Of a stretch of DNA of 16,264 nt, positions 5,433-12,755 are shown piece after piece. The position numbers and the translations under genes are program-made. The notes under the pieces are model-generated. The model saw only the letters and a program-made list of their open reading frames with translations, ran no database searches and was not told the origin of the DNA. How positions within the stretch are numbered: the stretch's first letter is position 1; each line of letters begins with the position of its first letter. Origin of the DNA: HGM12669 sp048527645 (GTDB lineage: Bacteria > Bacillota > Clostridia > Oscillospirales > CAG-272); assembly GCA_048527645.1 (NCBI GenBank), contig DBGFNI010000145.1:1-16264 (forward strand), given 5' to 3'.

Positions 5433-7304
5433 ATGTGCGGTTTTGCAGGATTTACAACCGCCATGCAGGACATGGCGGAGAAAAAGCAGATACTAGAAAA
5501 CATGATGCTTCGCATTTACCACAGGGGCCCCGACATGGGCAACTGCCATGTGGACGAGCAGATTGCGATGGGCTTTCGCCGTCTGAGCATCATCGACCTG
5601 TCCCCGGCTGCCGGGCAGCCGATGTACAACGAGGACGGTCAGGTGATTTTGACCTTCAACGGCGAAATCTATAATTTTCAGCAGCTAAGGCAGACGCTGC
5701 AGGAAAAAGGACATCTGTTCCGCACCGCGACGGATTCCGAAGTGCTGGTGCACGGCTATGAGGAATACGGCACGCAGATTCTTTCGCATCTGCGCGGAAT
5801 GTTCTCCTTTGTCATTTTCGACAAGCGGAACAATCTGCTCTTCGGCGCACGCGACATTTTCGGGATCAAGCCGCATTATTATTCCCTCCTGCGCGACGGT
5901 TCGCTGCTCTTCGGCTCGGAAATCAAGAGCTTTTTGGAGCATCCGGGCTTTGAAAAGGAGGTCAACCGTGACGCGCTGCGCGCCTATATGACCTTTCAGT
6001 ATTCCTCCGGAGAGGAGACATTTTTCAAGGGCGTTTATAAATTGCCGCAGGGCTGTTATTACACCTGGCAAGACGGAAAAATGGAGATCCATCGCTATTG
6101 GGATACCGAATACACCGCGGAAAATCTCTCCCTTTCGGAGTGGACCGATCGGTTGGACCGCACCGTGCACGAATCGGTTGCCGCGCATCAGATCAGCGAT
6201 GTTCCCGTCGGTTCCTTTTTGTCGGGCGGGGTTGACTCCAGCTATATCACCGCTGTTCTGCACCCGGACAAAACCTTTTCCGTCGGCTTTGAGCAAAACG
6301 GAGACAAGCGCTTTAACGAAACCTCCTATGCCAAGCAGCTCTCCGACAGGCTCCGGATTGAAAACTATACCAAAATCATCACACCCGAAGAATGCTTTGA
6401 CGCTTTTCCCGATATTCAATATCATATGGACGAGCCGCAGTCCAATCCATCCTGTGTGCCGCTGTGGTTTTTGACAAAGCTGGCACGAGAGCATGTGACC
6501 GTCGTGCTCTCCGGTGAGGGCGCGGATGAGCTTTTCGCCGGATACGACTGGTACAATGACACCCCAGAGGTGCGTCGCTTCAAGAAAGCGGTGCCTGCCT
6601 GTGTGCGGCGCGCGCTTGCCACCGCCGTCAAACCTATGCCTCCCTTCAAGGGAAGAAGTTTTTTGCTGCGCTCCTCCGGCAGACCAGAGGATTATTTTGT
6701 CGGGCAGGCGCTCGTTTTCTCGGACAAAGAGGCGGTGGAGTATCTGTCTGAAGACTGTCTGGGCGGCGTCAGTGCCGCACAAACCGTAAACGACTGCTAT
6801 CGTCAGGTGGCAGACAAGGACGAGCTCACCAAAAAGCAGTATCTTGACATGCATCTTTGGCTGCCCGGCGACATTCTGCTCAAGGCGGACAAAATGAGCA
6901 TGGCACATTCTTTGGAGCTGCGCGTTCCGTTTCTCGACAAGGTTGTGATGGAAACCGCGGAAAAGATTCCGACTGCATATAAAATCAATGAGATTGATAC
7001 CAAATATGTACTGCGTCTGGCGGCAAACAAAAATCTGCCCGATGAATGGGCGACACGGAAAAAGCAGGGCTTTCCCGTGCCGATTCGTTTCTGGCTCAAA
7101 GAAGAACGCTTCAGTAGCCGGGTAAGAGAATATTTTGCCAGCGACTGGGCGGCATCGTTCTTCCGTCAGGACAAAATTTTACAGCTGCTGGACGACCATG
7201 TCGCCGGCAAAAAAAACAACGCGCGCAAAATCTGGACCGTGTTCACCTTTTTGGTGTGGTACAAGCGATTCTTTCTTGACGACAAGCCAATCGGCCGCGC
7301 ATAA
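5433..7304 (+). CDS. asnB: Glutamine-dependent asparagine synthetase-family amidotransferase (AsnB type)
   Basis: The family activates a carboxylate with ATP and amidates it with ammonia from glutamine. The 623-residue protein begins MCGFAGF, so after methionine removal Cys2 is the Ntn nucleophile. The class II glutaminase domain (about 2-210) has RRLSIIDLS (49-57), NGEIYN (76-81) and D101. The synthetase domain has the PPi loop SGGVDSS (264-270) and SGEGADELFAGY (360-371). The start follows AAAGGA at six bases. It is the first gene of the operon, 17 bases before a D-aspartate-ligase-like gene. Homologues in Gram-positive bacteria not only make asparagine but also amidate peptidoglycan: AsnH of Lactococcus acts on D-Asp cross-bridges, and LtsA or AsnB1 on meso-DAP. 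The context favours amidation of the D-Asp bridge; free asparagine synthesis is the alternative. Confidence 0.93.
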   Translation: MCGFAGFTTAMQDMAEKKQILENMMLRIYHRGPDMGNCHVDEQIAMGFRRLSIIDLSPAAGQPMYNEDGQVILTFNGEIYNFQQLRQTLQEKGHLFRTATDSEVLVHGYEEYGTQILSHLRGMFSFVIFDKRNNLLFGARDIFGIKPHYYSLLRDGSLLFGSEIKSFLEHPGFEKEVNRDALRAYMTFQYSSGEETFFKGVYKLPQGCYYTWQDGKMEIHRYWDTEYTAENLSLSEWTDRLDRTVHESVAAHQISDVPVGSFLSGGVDSSYITAVLHPDKTFSVGFEQNGDKRFNETSYAKQLSDRLRIENYTKIITPEECFDAFPDIQYHMDEPQSNPSCVPLWFLTKLAREHVTVVLSGEGADELFAGYDWYNDTPEVRRFKKAVPACVRRALATAVKPMPPFKGRSFLLRSSGRPEDYFVGQALVFSDKEAVEYLSEDCLGGVSAAQTVNDCYRQVADKDELTKKQYLDMHLWLPGDILLKADKMSMAHSLELRVPFLDKVVMETAEKIPTAYKINEIDTKYVLRLAANKNLPDEWATRKKQGFPVPIRFWLKEERFSSRVREYFASDWAASFFRQDKILQLLDDHVAGKKNNARKIWTVFTFLVWYKRFFLDDKPIGRA

Positions 7305-7321
7305 GCAAAAGGAGAAAAACC

Positions 7322-8584
7322 ATGACAACCGAGAACGCTGCAAAACAGCCTGATATCATTCCCGTGCTGATCGGCGCAGATCTGAACTGTTACCATCTCG
7401 CCCGCGCTTTTTATGAAGCGTACGGCGTTGTTTCCCACGCATTCGGCAGATACCCGATCGGCGTGACGATGCATTCCCGTTTCATTCGGTTCAAAACCGT
7501 CGCGGATCTTGATACAGATGCATCCTTTCTGCAAACGCTTGACACTTTTGCCGCAGCGCACAGCGGCGCAGATGAGCGTCTGATCCTGATGGGCTGCACA
7601 GACGACTATGTGAACCTGATCGCCCGGCACAAGGAGCAGCTGCGAGATCGCTATATCATCCCGTACAACGATATCGCGCTGATGGATCAGTTCGCCTCAA
7701 AGGCGCGCTTTTACGAATGCTGTGAGACCCACGGCATCCCCTATCCGAAAACCGTTGTGCTAAAGCCGGACACGCCGATTGACGAAGCGCGCTTTTTGCC
7801 CGAGCGGTTGGGCTTTTCCTATCCGATCATCGTCAAGCCGGCAAACAGCATTGTCTACTGGAAGCACCCCTTTGACGGCATGAACAAGGTATATACCGCC
7901 GACACGCCGCAGCAGGCAATGCAGATCGTGCAGACGGTTTTTGCGTCCGGCTATGACGACAGCGTGCTGCTGCAGGATATGATTCCGGGCGCGGACTGCG
8001 GCATGTATGTGCTCACCGCATATTGCAACCGGCAGGCAAAGGTGGAAATGATGTGCCTGGGGCATGTTCTGTTAGAGGAACACACGCCGAAGGGGCGCGG
8101 CAATCACGCGGCGATCATCACGGCGTATGAGCCGGAACTGATGGAACGGTTTAAGAACTTTTTGGAAGCGATCGGATATGTCGGGTTTGCAAATTTTGAT
8201 ATCAAATTCGACCCCCGTGACGGCTCCTTCCGCGCCTTTGAAGTCAATCTGCGTCAGGGGAGAAGTAATTATTACGTCACCGCGGCGGGGGAAAACATCG
8301 CCGCATGCGTCGTGGAGGACTATGTCTTCGGGCGCATAAGAGAGCAGACGCACATGGTGCAAAAGGAAGTGCTCTGGACCTTTATTCCGCGCCGGATTAT
8401 CTTTCGTTACACAGCCGACCCCGCGCTGGTTGCGCGCGCAAAGAAGCTGATCCGGGAAAAAAGATTCTGCAATTCTCTGTTCTGCCGTCCCGATCTGCGC
8501 GGCAATCCCAAACGCTTCTTTTATGTGTGCGCACATGAATACAGACATTTCAAAAAATACAAAACGTACTGTAAGCGGCAATGA
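7322..8584 (+). CDS. ATP-grasp ligase, probable D-aspartate:UDP-MurNAc-pentapeptide ligase (Aslfm-like)
   Basis: The 420-residue protein resembles Aslfm of Enterococcus faecium, which links the beta-carboxyl of D-Asp to the epsilon-amine of L-Lys in UDP-MurNAc-pentapeptide. The N-terminal domain opens with IPVLIGADLNCYHLARAF (13-30), typical of this ligase group. The ATP-grasp core shows YPIIVKPAN (167-175, nucleotide-binding K172), VLLQDMIPG (215-223), FANFDIKFD (289-297) and the Mg-binding FEVNLRQGRSNYY (306-318; E307, N309). A basic C-terminal extension (about 370-420) ends in KKYKTYCKRQ. AAAAGGAG lies seven bases before ATG. The next gene is an aspartate racemase, which would supply its D-Asp. 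The substrate assignment is inferred from similarity and context; another carboxylate-amine ligation is possible. Confidence 0.8.
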   Translation: MTTENAAKQPDIIPVLIGADLNCYHLARAFYEAYGVVSHAFGRYPIGVTMHSRFIRFKTVADLDTDASFLQTLDTFAAAHSGADERLILMGCTDDYVNLIARHKEQLRDRYIIPYNDIALMDQFASKARFYECCETHGIPYPKTVVLKPDTPIDEARFLPERLGFSYPIIVKPANSIVYWKHPFDGMNKVYTADTPQQAMQIVQTVFASGYDDSVLLQDMIPGADCGMYVLTAYCNRQAKVEMMCLGHVLLEEHTPKGRGNHAAIITAYEPELMERFKNFLEAIGYVGFANFDIKFDPRDGSFRAFEVNLRQGRSNYYVTAAGENIAACVVEDYVFGRIREQTHMVQKEVLWTFIPRRIIFRYTADPALVARAKKLIREKRFCNSLFCRPDLRGNPKRFFYVCAHEYRHFKKYKTYCKRQ

Positions 8585-8588
8585 AAGG
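8584..8588 (+). promoter_or_regulatory. Ribosome binding site deciding the racemase start
   Basis: AAAGG overlaps the stop codon of the ligase gene. It is three bases from ATG 8592 and six from ATG 8595, so the second of two adjacent ATG codons is favoured. Overlap with the upstream stop suggests translational coupling. Confidence 0.5.
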
Positions 8589-8594
8589 CATATG

Positions 8595-9317
8595 ATGGAA
8601 CAGCAACAAAAAGAAAAAACACTCGGCGTGCTCGGCGGGCTGGGGCCGATGGCCTCTGTCTATTTTTACGAGCTGTTAACGGCGCACACCGACGCCTCCT
8701 GCGATCAGGAGCACATCAATCTTGTTTTGAGCAGCCATGCGCAAACGCCCGACCGCTCTGACTATATCACCGGCAAAAGCCGGGAAAATCCCCTCCCCGT
8801 CATGCTGCGCGACGCGCAAAAGCTGGAGGCTTGGGGTGTGGACATAATTGCGATCCCCTGCAACACCGCACATTTCTTTTATGACGCGCTGCAGGACGCC
8901 TGCCGCGTACCGATTCTGAACATCATGGAGGAAAACGTGCGGTATCTGCACAGCCTCGGCGTCAAGCGTGCCGGCATTCTTGCAACCGACGGCACAGTGC
9001 AGTCCGGCGCTTATGACCGTCATATGGAAAAATACGGGATCACCCCCGTCGTGCCCGACGCAGCACATCAGAAAATGCTGATGCATATTATTTTTGATCA
9101 AATCAAGCAGGGCGTTGCCGTAGATTGCGACCTGTTTGCACAGATCGCATCCCATATGCGAGCCGCCGGCTGCGAAAAGGTAATTTTAGGCTGCACAGAG
9201 CTGTCTCTGATCCCGAGAAGCGGGGAGACTGACCGTTTCTTTATCGACTCCATGGAGGTGCTGGCGCTCAGTGTGCTTCAAAAATTCGGTATGAAAATAC
9301 GGGATTTTGATTTATAA
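8595..9317 (+). CDS. Aspartate racemase (Asp/Glu/hydantoin racemase family)
   Basis: A cofactor-independent racemase that should interconvert L- and D-aspartate by a two-cysteine mechanism. The 240-residue protein opens with the family glycine motif LGVLGGLGPMAS (10-21). It has the two catalytic cysteines in IPCNTAH (C89) and GCTELS (C200). The start is ambiguous between ATG 8592 and 8595; 8595 fits the ribosome site better. The gene begins about ten bases after the ligase stop, so the two are translated from one transcript. Glutamate racemase MurI has related motifs, but the GGLGPMAS opening is characteristic of the aspartate racemase branch. The neighbouring ATP-grasp ligase is the expected consumer of D-Asp, as with the Racfm/Aslfm pair of Enterococcus faecium. 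Confidence 0.85.
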   Translation: MEQQQKEKTLGVLGGLGPMASVYFYELLTAHTDASCDQEHINLVLSSHAQTPDRSDYITGKSRENPLPVMLRDAQKLEAWGVDIIAIPCNTAHFFYDALQDACRVPILNIMEENVRYLHSLGVKRAGILATDGTVQSGAYDRHMEKYGITPVVPDAAHQKMLMHIIFDQIKQGVAVDCDLFAQIASHMRAAGCEKVILGCTELSLIPRSGETDRFFIDSMEVLALSVLQKFGMKIRDFDL

Positions 9318-9354
9318 CCGCTATTTCTCAAATTCAAATCAGGAAAGAGGATTT

Positions 9355-10872
9355 ATGAATTTACTGAAATTATGCCGTGACGCGGGCATTTCGCCCCAAA
9401 ACGGTACGGGGCACATCCCCGCGGACTTTTCCGTCGCGGAAATTGTCTATGATTCCAGACGCGCCGGTCCGGGCTGCATTTTTGTCTGCCTGTGCGGCGC
9501 AAACAGCGACGGCCATCTTTTTGCACAAAGCGCTTATGCACGCGGATGCCGTTGCTTTTTGGTGCAAAAGCCGGTTGATCTGCCGACAGACGCCGTTGTT
9601 TTACAGGTGGAGGATACGCGCGCAGCTCTGCCGCATCTTTCCGCCGCGCTGTTTGACTTTCCGCAAAAGCGCCTGCAAATCATCGGCATCACCGGCACCA
9701 AGGGCAAAACAACAACGGCGAGCCTTTTGTATCAACTGCTCAACGCCTCCGGCATACCGAGCGGGCTTGTCGGTACCTGCGGCATACAGTATGCCGGTGT
9801 ATCCCGGCCGACCGCCAACACAACACCGGAAAGCTACGAGCTGATGCGCGCCTTTTCCGAAATGCTGGATGCAGGGATGCAATGCGTCGTGATGGAGGTT
9901 TCCTCTCAGGCGCTCTTCACCCACCGGGTAGACGGCATCCGCTTTTCCCTCGCAATATTCACCAATCTCTCCCCGGATCATATCGGCCCCGGCGAGCACC
10001 GTGATTTTGCGCACTATAAAGCCTGCAAAAAGAAACTCTTTTCGCTCTGTGACAAAGCCCTGATGAACGCGGACGATCCGGCGTGGCGCGAGATGAGTGA
10101 GGATCTTTCCGTGGATGTGCAAACCTTTGCCCTTTCCCACCCGGCAGATCACACGGCACATTCGGTCTGCCCGATATTGGAGGAGGGACGCGCCGGCATG
10201 GGCTTTGTCTATCGGGACATTCCGTACACCGTCCAGCTGCCCGGCACCTTCAATGTATCAAACGCCCTGTGCGCGCTGGCTGCCGCCGGATATTTTGTTC
10301 ACCGGCGCGATCTGCTTGCCGATGCGCTGCGGCAGGCGACGGTGCCCGGCAGATTTGAGCAGGTACCGGTCATGCCGGGGGTCTGCGCAGTCATTGATTA
10401 TGCACACAACGCCGTCAGCATGGAGAATTTGCTTCGCACCGTGCGCAGCTACAACCCGAAGCGGCTGGTCTGTCTGTTCGGTTCCGTCGGCGGACGCACA
10501 CAAAAGCGCCGTGAGGAAATGGGAAAAATCGTCGCCGAGCTGGCAGATTTCGCAGTCATCACATCCGACAATCCCGACTTTGAGGAGCCGGAACAGATCA
10601 TCCGCGACATTGCCTGCTGGTTTTCCGAGGATGTCTGTCCTTTTGTCAGCATTGCCGACCGGCGGGAAGCAATCCGCTATACGCTCGATCACGCACGTCC
10701 CGGCGACATGCTGCTCTTCTGCGGAAAGGGACATGAGGATTATCAGCTGATTCGCGGTGTAAAGGAGCCGTTCTCCGAGAAAAAAATCATCGCACAGTAC
10801 ATGAAAGAATACAACGAAAACAAGCAAGCCGAAGCGGCACGCACCGTCAGCGGCAAGCGGGAGGAACTATGA
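9355..10872 (+). CDS. murE: UDP-MurNAc-tripeptide synthetase MurE, probably not DAP-specific
   Basis: MurE adds the third residue (L-Lys or meso-DAP) to UDP-MurNAc-L-Ala-D-Glu in the cytoplasm. The 505-residue protein is near the usual 490-500. Motifs are the P-loop GTKGKTT (114-120), TTPES (157-161), MEVSSQAL (180-187), HYKACKKKLF with the probable carbamylated K225, IDYAHN (347-352), GSVGGRTQKRR (376-386) and GKGHEDYQ (457-464). The position of the DAP signature DNPR reads DNPD (405-408); Lys enzymes commonly have DNPA or similar. Loss of this Arg argues against DAP and for L-Lys or L-Orn. The start follows AAAGAGG closely. The gene lies 37 bases after the racemase and overlaps nusB by four bases (ATGA). 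The charged tail beyond about 485 is not conserved. Confidence 0.95.
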   Translation: MNLLKLCRDAGISPQNGTGHIPADFSVAEIVYDSRRAGPGCIFVCLCGANSDGHLFAQSAYARGCRCFLVQKPVDLPTDAVVLQVEDTRAALPHLSAALFDFPQKRLQIIGITGTKGKTTTASLLYQLLNASGIPSGLVGTCGIQYAGVSRPTANTTPESYELMRAFSEMLDAGMQCVVMEVSSQALFTHRVDGIRFSLAIFTNLSPDHIGPGEHRDFAHYKACKKKLFSLCDKALMNADDPAWREMSEDLSVDVQTFALSHPADHTAHSVCPILEEGRAGMGFVYRDIPYTVQLPGTFNVSNALCALAAAGYFVHRRDLLADALRQATVPGRFEQVPVMPGVCAVIDYAHNAVSMENLLRTVRSYNPKRLVCLFGSVGGRTQKRREEMGKIVAELADFAVITSDNPDFEEPEQIIRDIACWFSEDVCPFVSIADRREAIRYTLDHARPGDMLLFCGKGHEDYQLIRGVKEPFSEKKIIAQYMKEYNENKQAEAARTVSGKREEL

Positions 10873-11273
10873 CACGCAAGCAAGCAAGAGAAACACTGTT
10901 CACACTGCTCTATGAGCGCAGCTACCACAAAGAAGCCGCACCGGAGGTTCTGCTTGCCGATGCACAGCAGTACAGCGACTGGGAGGCAGATCCTTATATC
11001 ACTGACGGCTTTCTCGGAATTTGCGAGAAGGAAGCAGAAATTGACAAGCAGATACAGGCGCACGCGCACGGCTGGAAAATCAATCGGATTTCCGGCGTTT
11101 CCATTGCCATCTTACGCCTGTGTGTGTATGAAATTCTTTTCTGCGAGGACATCCCGGACAGCGTCGCCATGAACGAAGCGGTCGAGCTTGCAAAGAAATA
11201 CGATCATGAAGACGCCCCCGGCTTTATCAACGGGATTGTCAATGCGGTCAGCAAAGCAAAGGAGACCGTGTAA
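10869..11273 (+). CDS. nusB: Transcription antitermination factor NusB
   Basis: NusB pairs with S10 (NusE) and boxA RNA in antitermination of rRNA operons. The 134-residue all-helical protein starts MTRKQARETLFTLLYE and ends with the strongly conserved block DIPDSVAMNEAVELAKKYDHEDAPGFINGIV (about 94-124). The middle shows GWKINRISGVSIAILRLCVYEIL (68-90), as in other NusB proteins. The ATG overlaps the murE stop as ATGA, with GGGAGG just upstream, so translation is coupled to murE. The stop overlaps the next start by one base (TAATG). The region between about 25 and 55 is less like the consensus, which is common in Clostridia. Confidence 0.93.
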   Translation: MTRKQARETLFTLLYERSYHKEAAPEVLLADAQQYSDWEADPYITDGFLGICEKEAEIDKQIQAHAHGWKINRISGVSIAILRLCVYEILFCEDIPDSVAMNEAVELAKKYDHEDAPGFINGIVNAVSKAKETV

Positions 11274-12235
11274 TGCCCTATTATCTGGGAATTGACACCA
11301 GCAATTATACGACCTCTCTGGCGCTGTGCAGCAGCGAAGGAGACATCGTTGCGCAAAAGAAGCGTCTGCTGCAAGTGAAACAGGGAGAGCGCGGGCTGAG
11401 ACAAAGCGACGCGGTCTTTCAGCACACGCAGAATCTGCCGGTCCTCTTTTCCGAACTCTTTGCGCAAGTCCCCCACGCGCGAGCAAATCTGCTCGCCGTC
11501 GGCTGCACGGAAAAGCCGCGAAGCGCGCAAGGGTCGTATATGCCCTGCTTTTTGCCCGGCGCCGGCATGGGACAGGCACTGGCAGCCGCGTGCGATATTC
11601 CCATCTACCTTTTTTCGCATCAGCACGGACACATCATGGCCGCCGCTTACAGCGCAGAAATGAAAAGCGCCGCCGAGCGTCCCTTTCTTGCCTTTCATAT
11701 TTCCGGCGGCACAACGGATCTGATGCATGTAATTCCCCGTCAGAACAGTTTTGCAATTGAGACAATCGGCACCTCGCTGGATCTGCACGCCGGACAGCTG
11801 GTTGACCGTGCGGGTGTTTTGCTGGGGTTGCCCTTTCCCTGCGGCGCAGCGCTTGAAGCGCTTGCCGAGCAGGCTGCTTGCCCCCCTGCCGCACCGAAAA
11901 TTTGCGTCAACGGCTGCAGCTGCAATCTCTCCGGCGCGGAAAACCGGGTGCAGGCCATGCTGAACAGCGGCGAAGAGAAAACCGCGATTGCCGCTTATGT
12001 CTTTGCATTTCTGGAAAAAACAATCCGCAAAATGACAGAAAACGCATTGCAGCGATTCCCCGATCTTCCTGTTTTGTTTGCGGGCGGGGTCATGAGCAAC
12101 CGTCTGATGCGTCCCGCTTTATCCGCCTGCTGTCACGCATATTTTGCAAAGCCGGAGTTTTCCTGTGACAACGCCGCGGGCATTGCGCTGCTGGCGCGGC
12201 GCGCCCATCTATCAGAACGTGCAAAGGAAAAATAA
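11273..12235 (+). CDS. TsaD/Kae1 paralogue (peptidase M22 family, O-sialoglycoprotein endopeptidase-like)
   Basis: The 320-residue protein has the ASKHA fold of TsaD, the tRNA threonylcarbamoyl-adenosine transferase, but it is a divergent paralogue. It starts YYLGIDTSNYTTSLAL. It retains the metal-site histidines H116 and H120 (HQHGH), a nucleotide loop as SGGTTD (144-149, canonical SGGHT), GTSLDLHAGQLVDRAGVLLGLPFP (166-189), GGVMSN (271-276) and DNAAGIA (299-305, metal ligand D299). It also has a cysteine-bearing NGCSCNLSG segment (213-221) that is not in TsaD. Clostridial genomes often carry such a copy between nusB and xseA, while the true tsaD is elsewhere; this last point is family knowledge. 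Its biochemical role is unknown. It overlaps nusB by one base and is followed by one base before the next ATG. Confidence 0.8.
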   Translation: MPYYLGIDTSNYTTSLALCSSEGDIVAQKKRLLQVKQGERGLRQSDAVFQHTQNLPVLFSELFAQVPHARANLLAVGCTEKPRSAQGSYMPCFLPGAGMGQALAAACDIPIYLFSHQHGHIMAAAYSAEMKSAAERPFLAFHISGGTTDLMHVIPRQNSFAIETIGTSLDLHAGQLVDRAGVLLGLPFPCGAALEALAEQAACPPAAPKICVNGCSCNLSGAENRVQAMLNSGEEKTAIAAYVFAFLEKTIRKMTENALQRFPDLPVLFAGGVMSNRLMRPALSACCHAYFAKPEFSCDNAAGIALLARRAHLSERAKEK

Positions 12236-12236
12236 T

Positions 12237-12722
12237 ATGCCGGACACAAGCCAAACCAAAGCCTTGAAAAAAGAACAAAAAAAGCAACGGAAGGAAGCAC
12301 AGAAGCCAAAGAATCGCAAAAAGCTGCGGGAGCAAAAGCATGCGCTGGCACAGCAAAGATTTGAACAGAATTTCACCGGCCCGCTGTTTTTGCACAAATA
12401 CAACCGAATGATTCTTCATCTGTTTCTCACGCCGCTGTTCACGCTGCTGTACTACCCGCTCAACCGCTATGTGATGCTGCCGCTGTTGGGTGACGGCTCT
12501 CCTTACCTCAACACAAAGGGCGAAACGGTGGAGCATTATTTCAGCGCGACGCACCTTGCGTGGCTTTTCGCCTTTTTGCTCACCGGCATCACACTGTATT
12601 TTTCGGTGCGCAACACAAAGAGAATCCAAACGGTGTGGAAACGGATACTGTATCTCATAATTTGTATTTATGTCACCGGCGTAACGTTTCTTCTGTTTAT
12701 CAATTTTTCCCTGTGGGTATAA
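12237..12722 (+). CDS. Small basic three-helix membrane protein of unknown function
   Basis: I do not recognise a family. The 161-residue protein has a very basic, lysine-rich hydrophilic N-terminus (1-45, probably cytoplasmic) followed by three predicted membrane helices at about 59-83, 102-124 and 136-160. A short loop with LGDGSPYLNTKGETVEHY lies between helices 1 and 2. The protein ends within the last helix. The start ATG 12237 lies eight bases after AAAGGA (12224-12229), one base after the preceding stop. The frame is open upstream from 12144, but that part lies inside the TsaD-like gene. Co-transcription with the TsaD-like gene and xseA gives no clear functional clue. Confidence 0.75.
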   Translation: MPDTSQTKALKKEQKKQRKEAQKPKNRKKLREQKHALAQQRFEQNFTGPLFLHKYNRMILHLFLTPLFTLLYYPLNRYVMLPLLGDGSPYLNTKGETVEHYFSATHLAWLFAFLLTGITLYFSVRNTKRIQTVWKRILYLIICIYVTGVTFLLFINFSLWV

Positions 12723-12755
12723 ACATGAATTTCACATACGAAAAGGGGTGAAGCA

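Noticed and set aside
5685..6908. A 407-codon open frame on the minus strand opposite asnB
   Set aside because: It is fully antisense to a gene with clear AsnB motifs, and its translation resembles no family; it reflects codon bias of the + strand gene.
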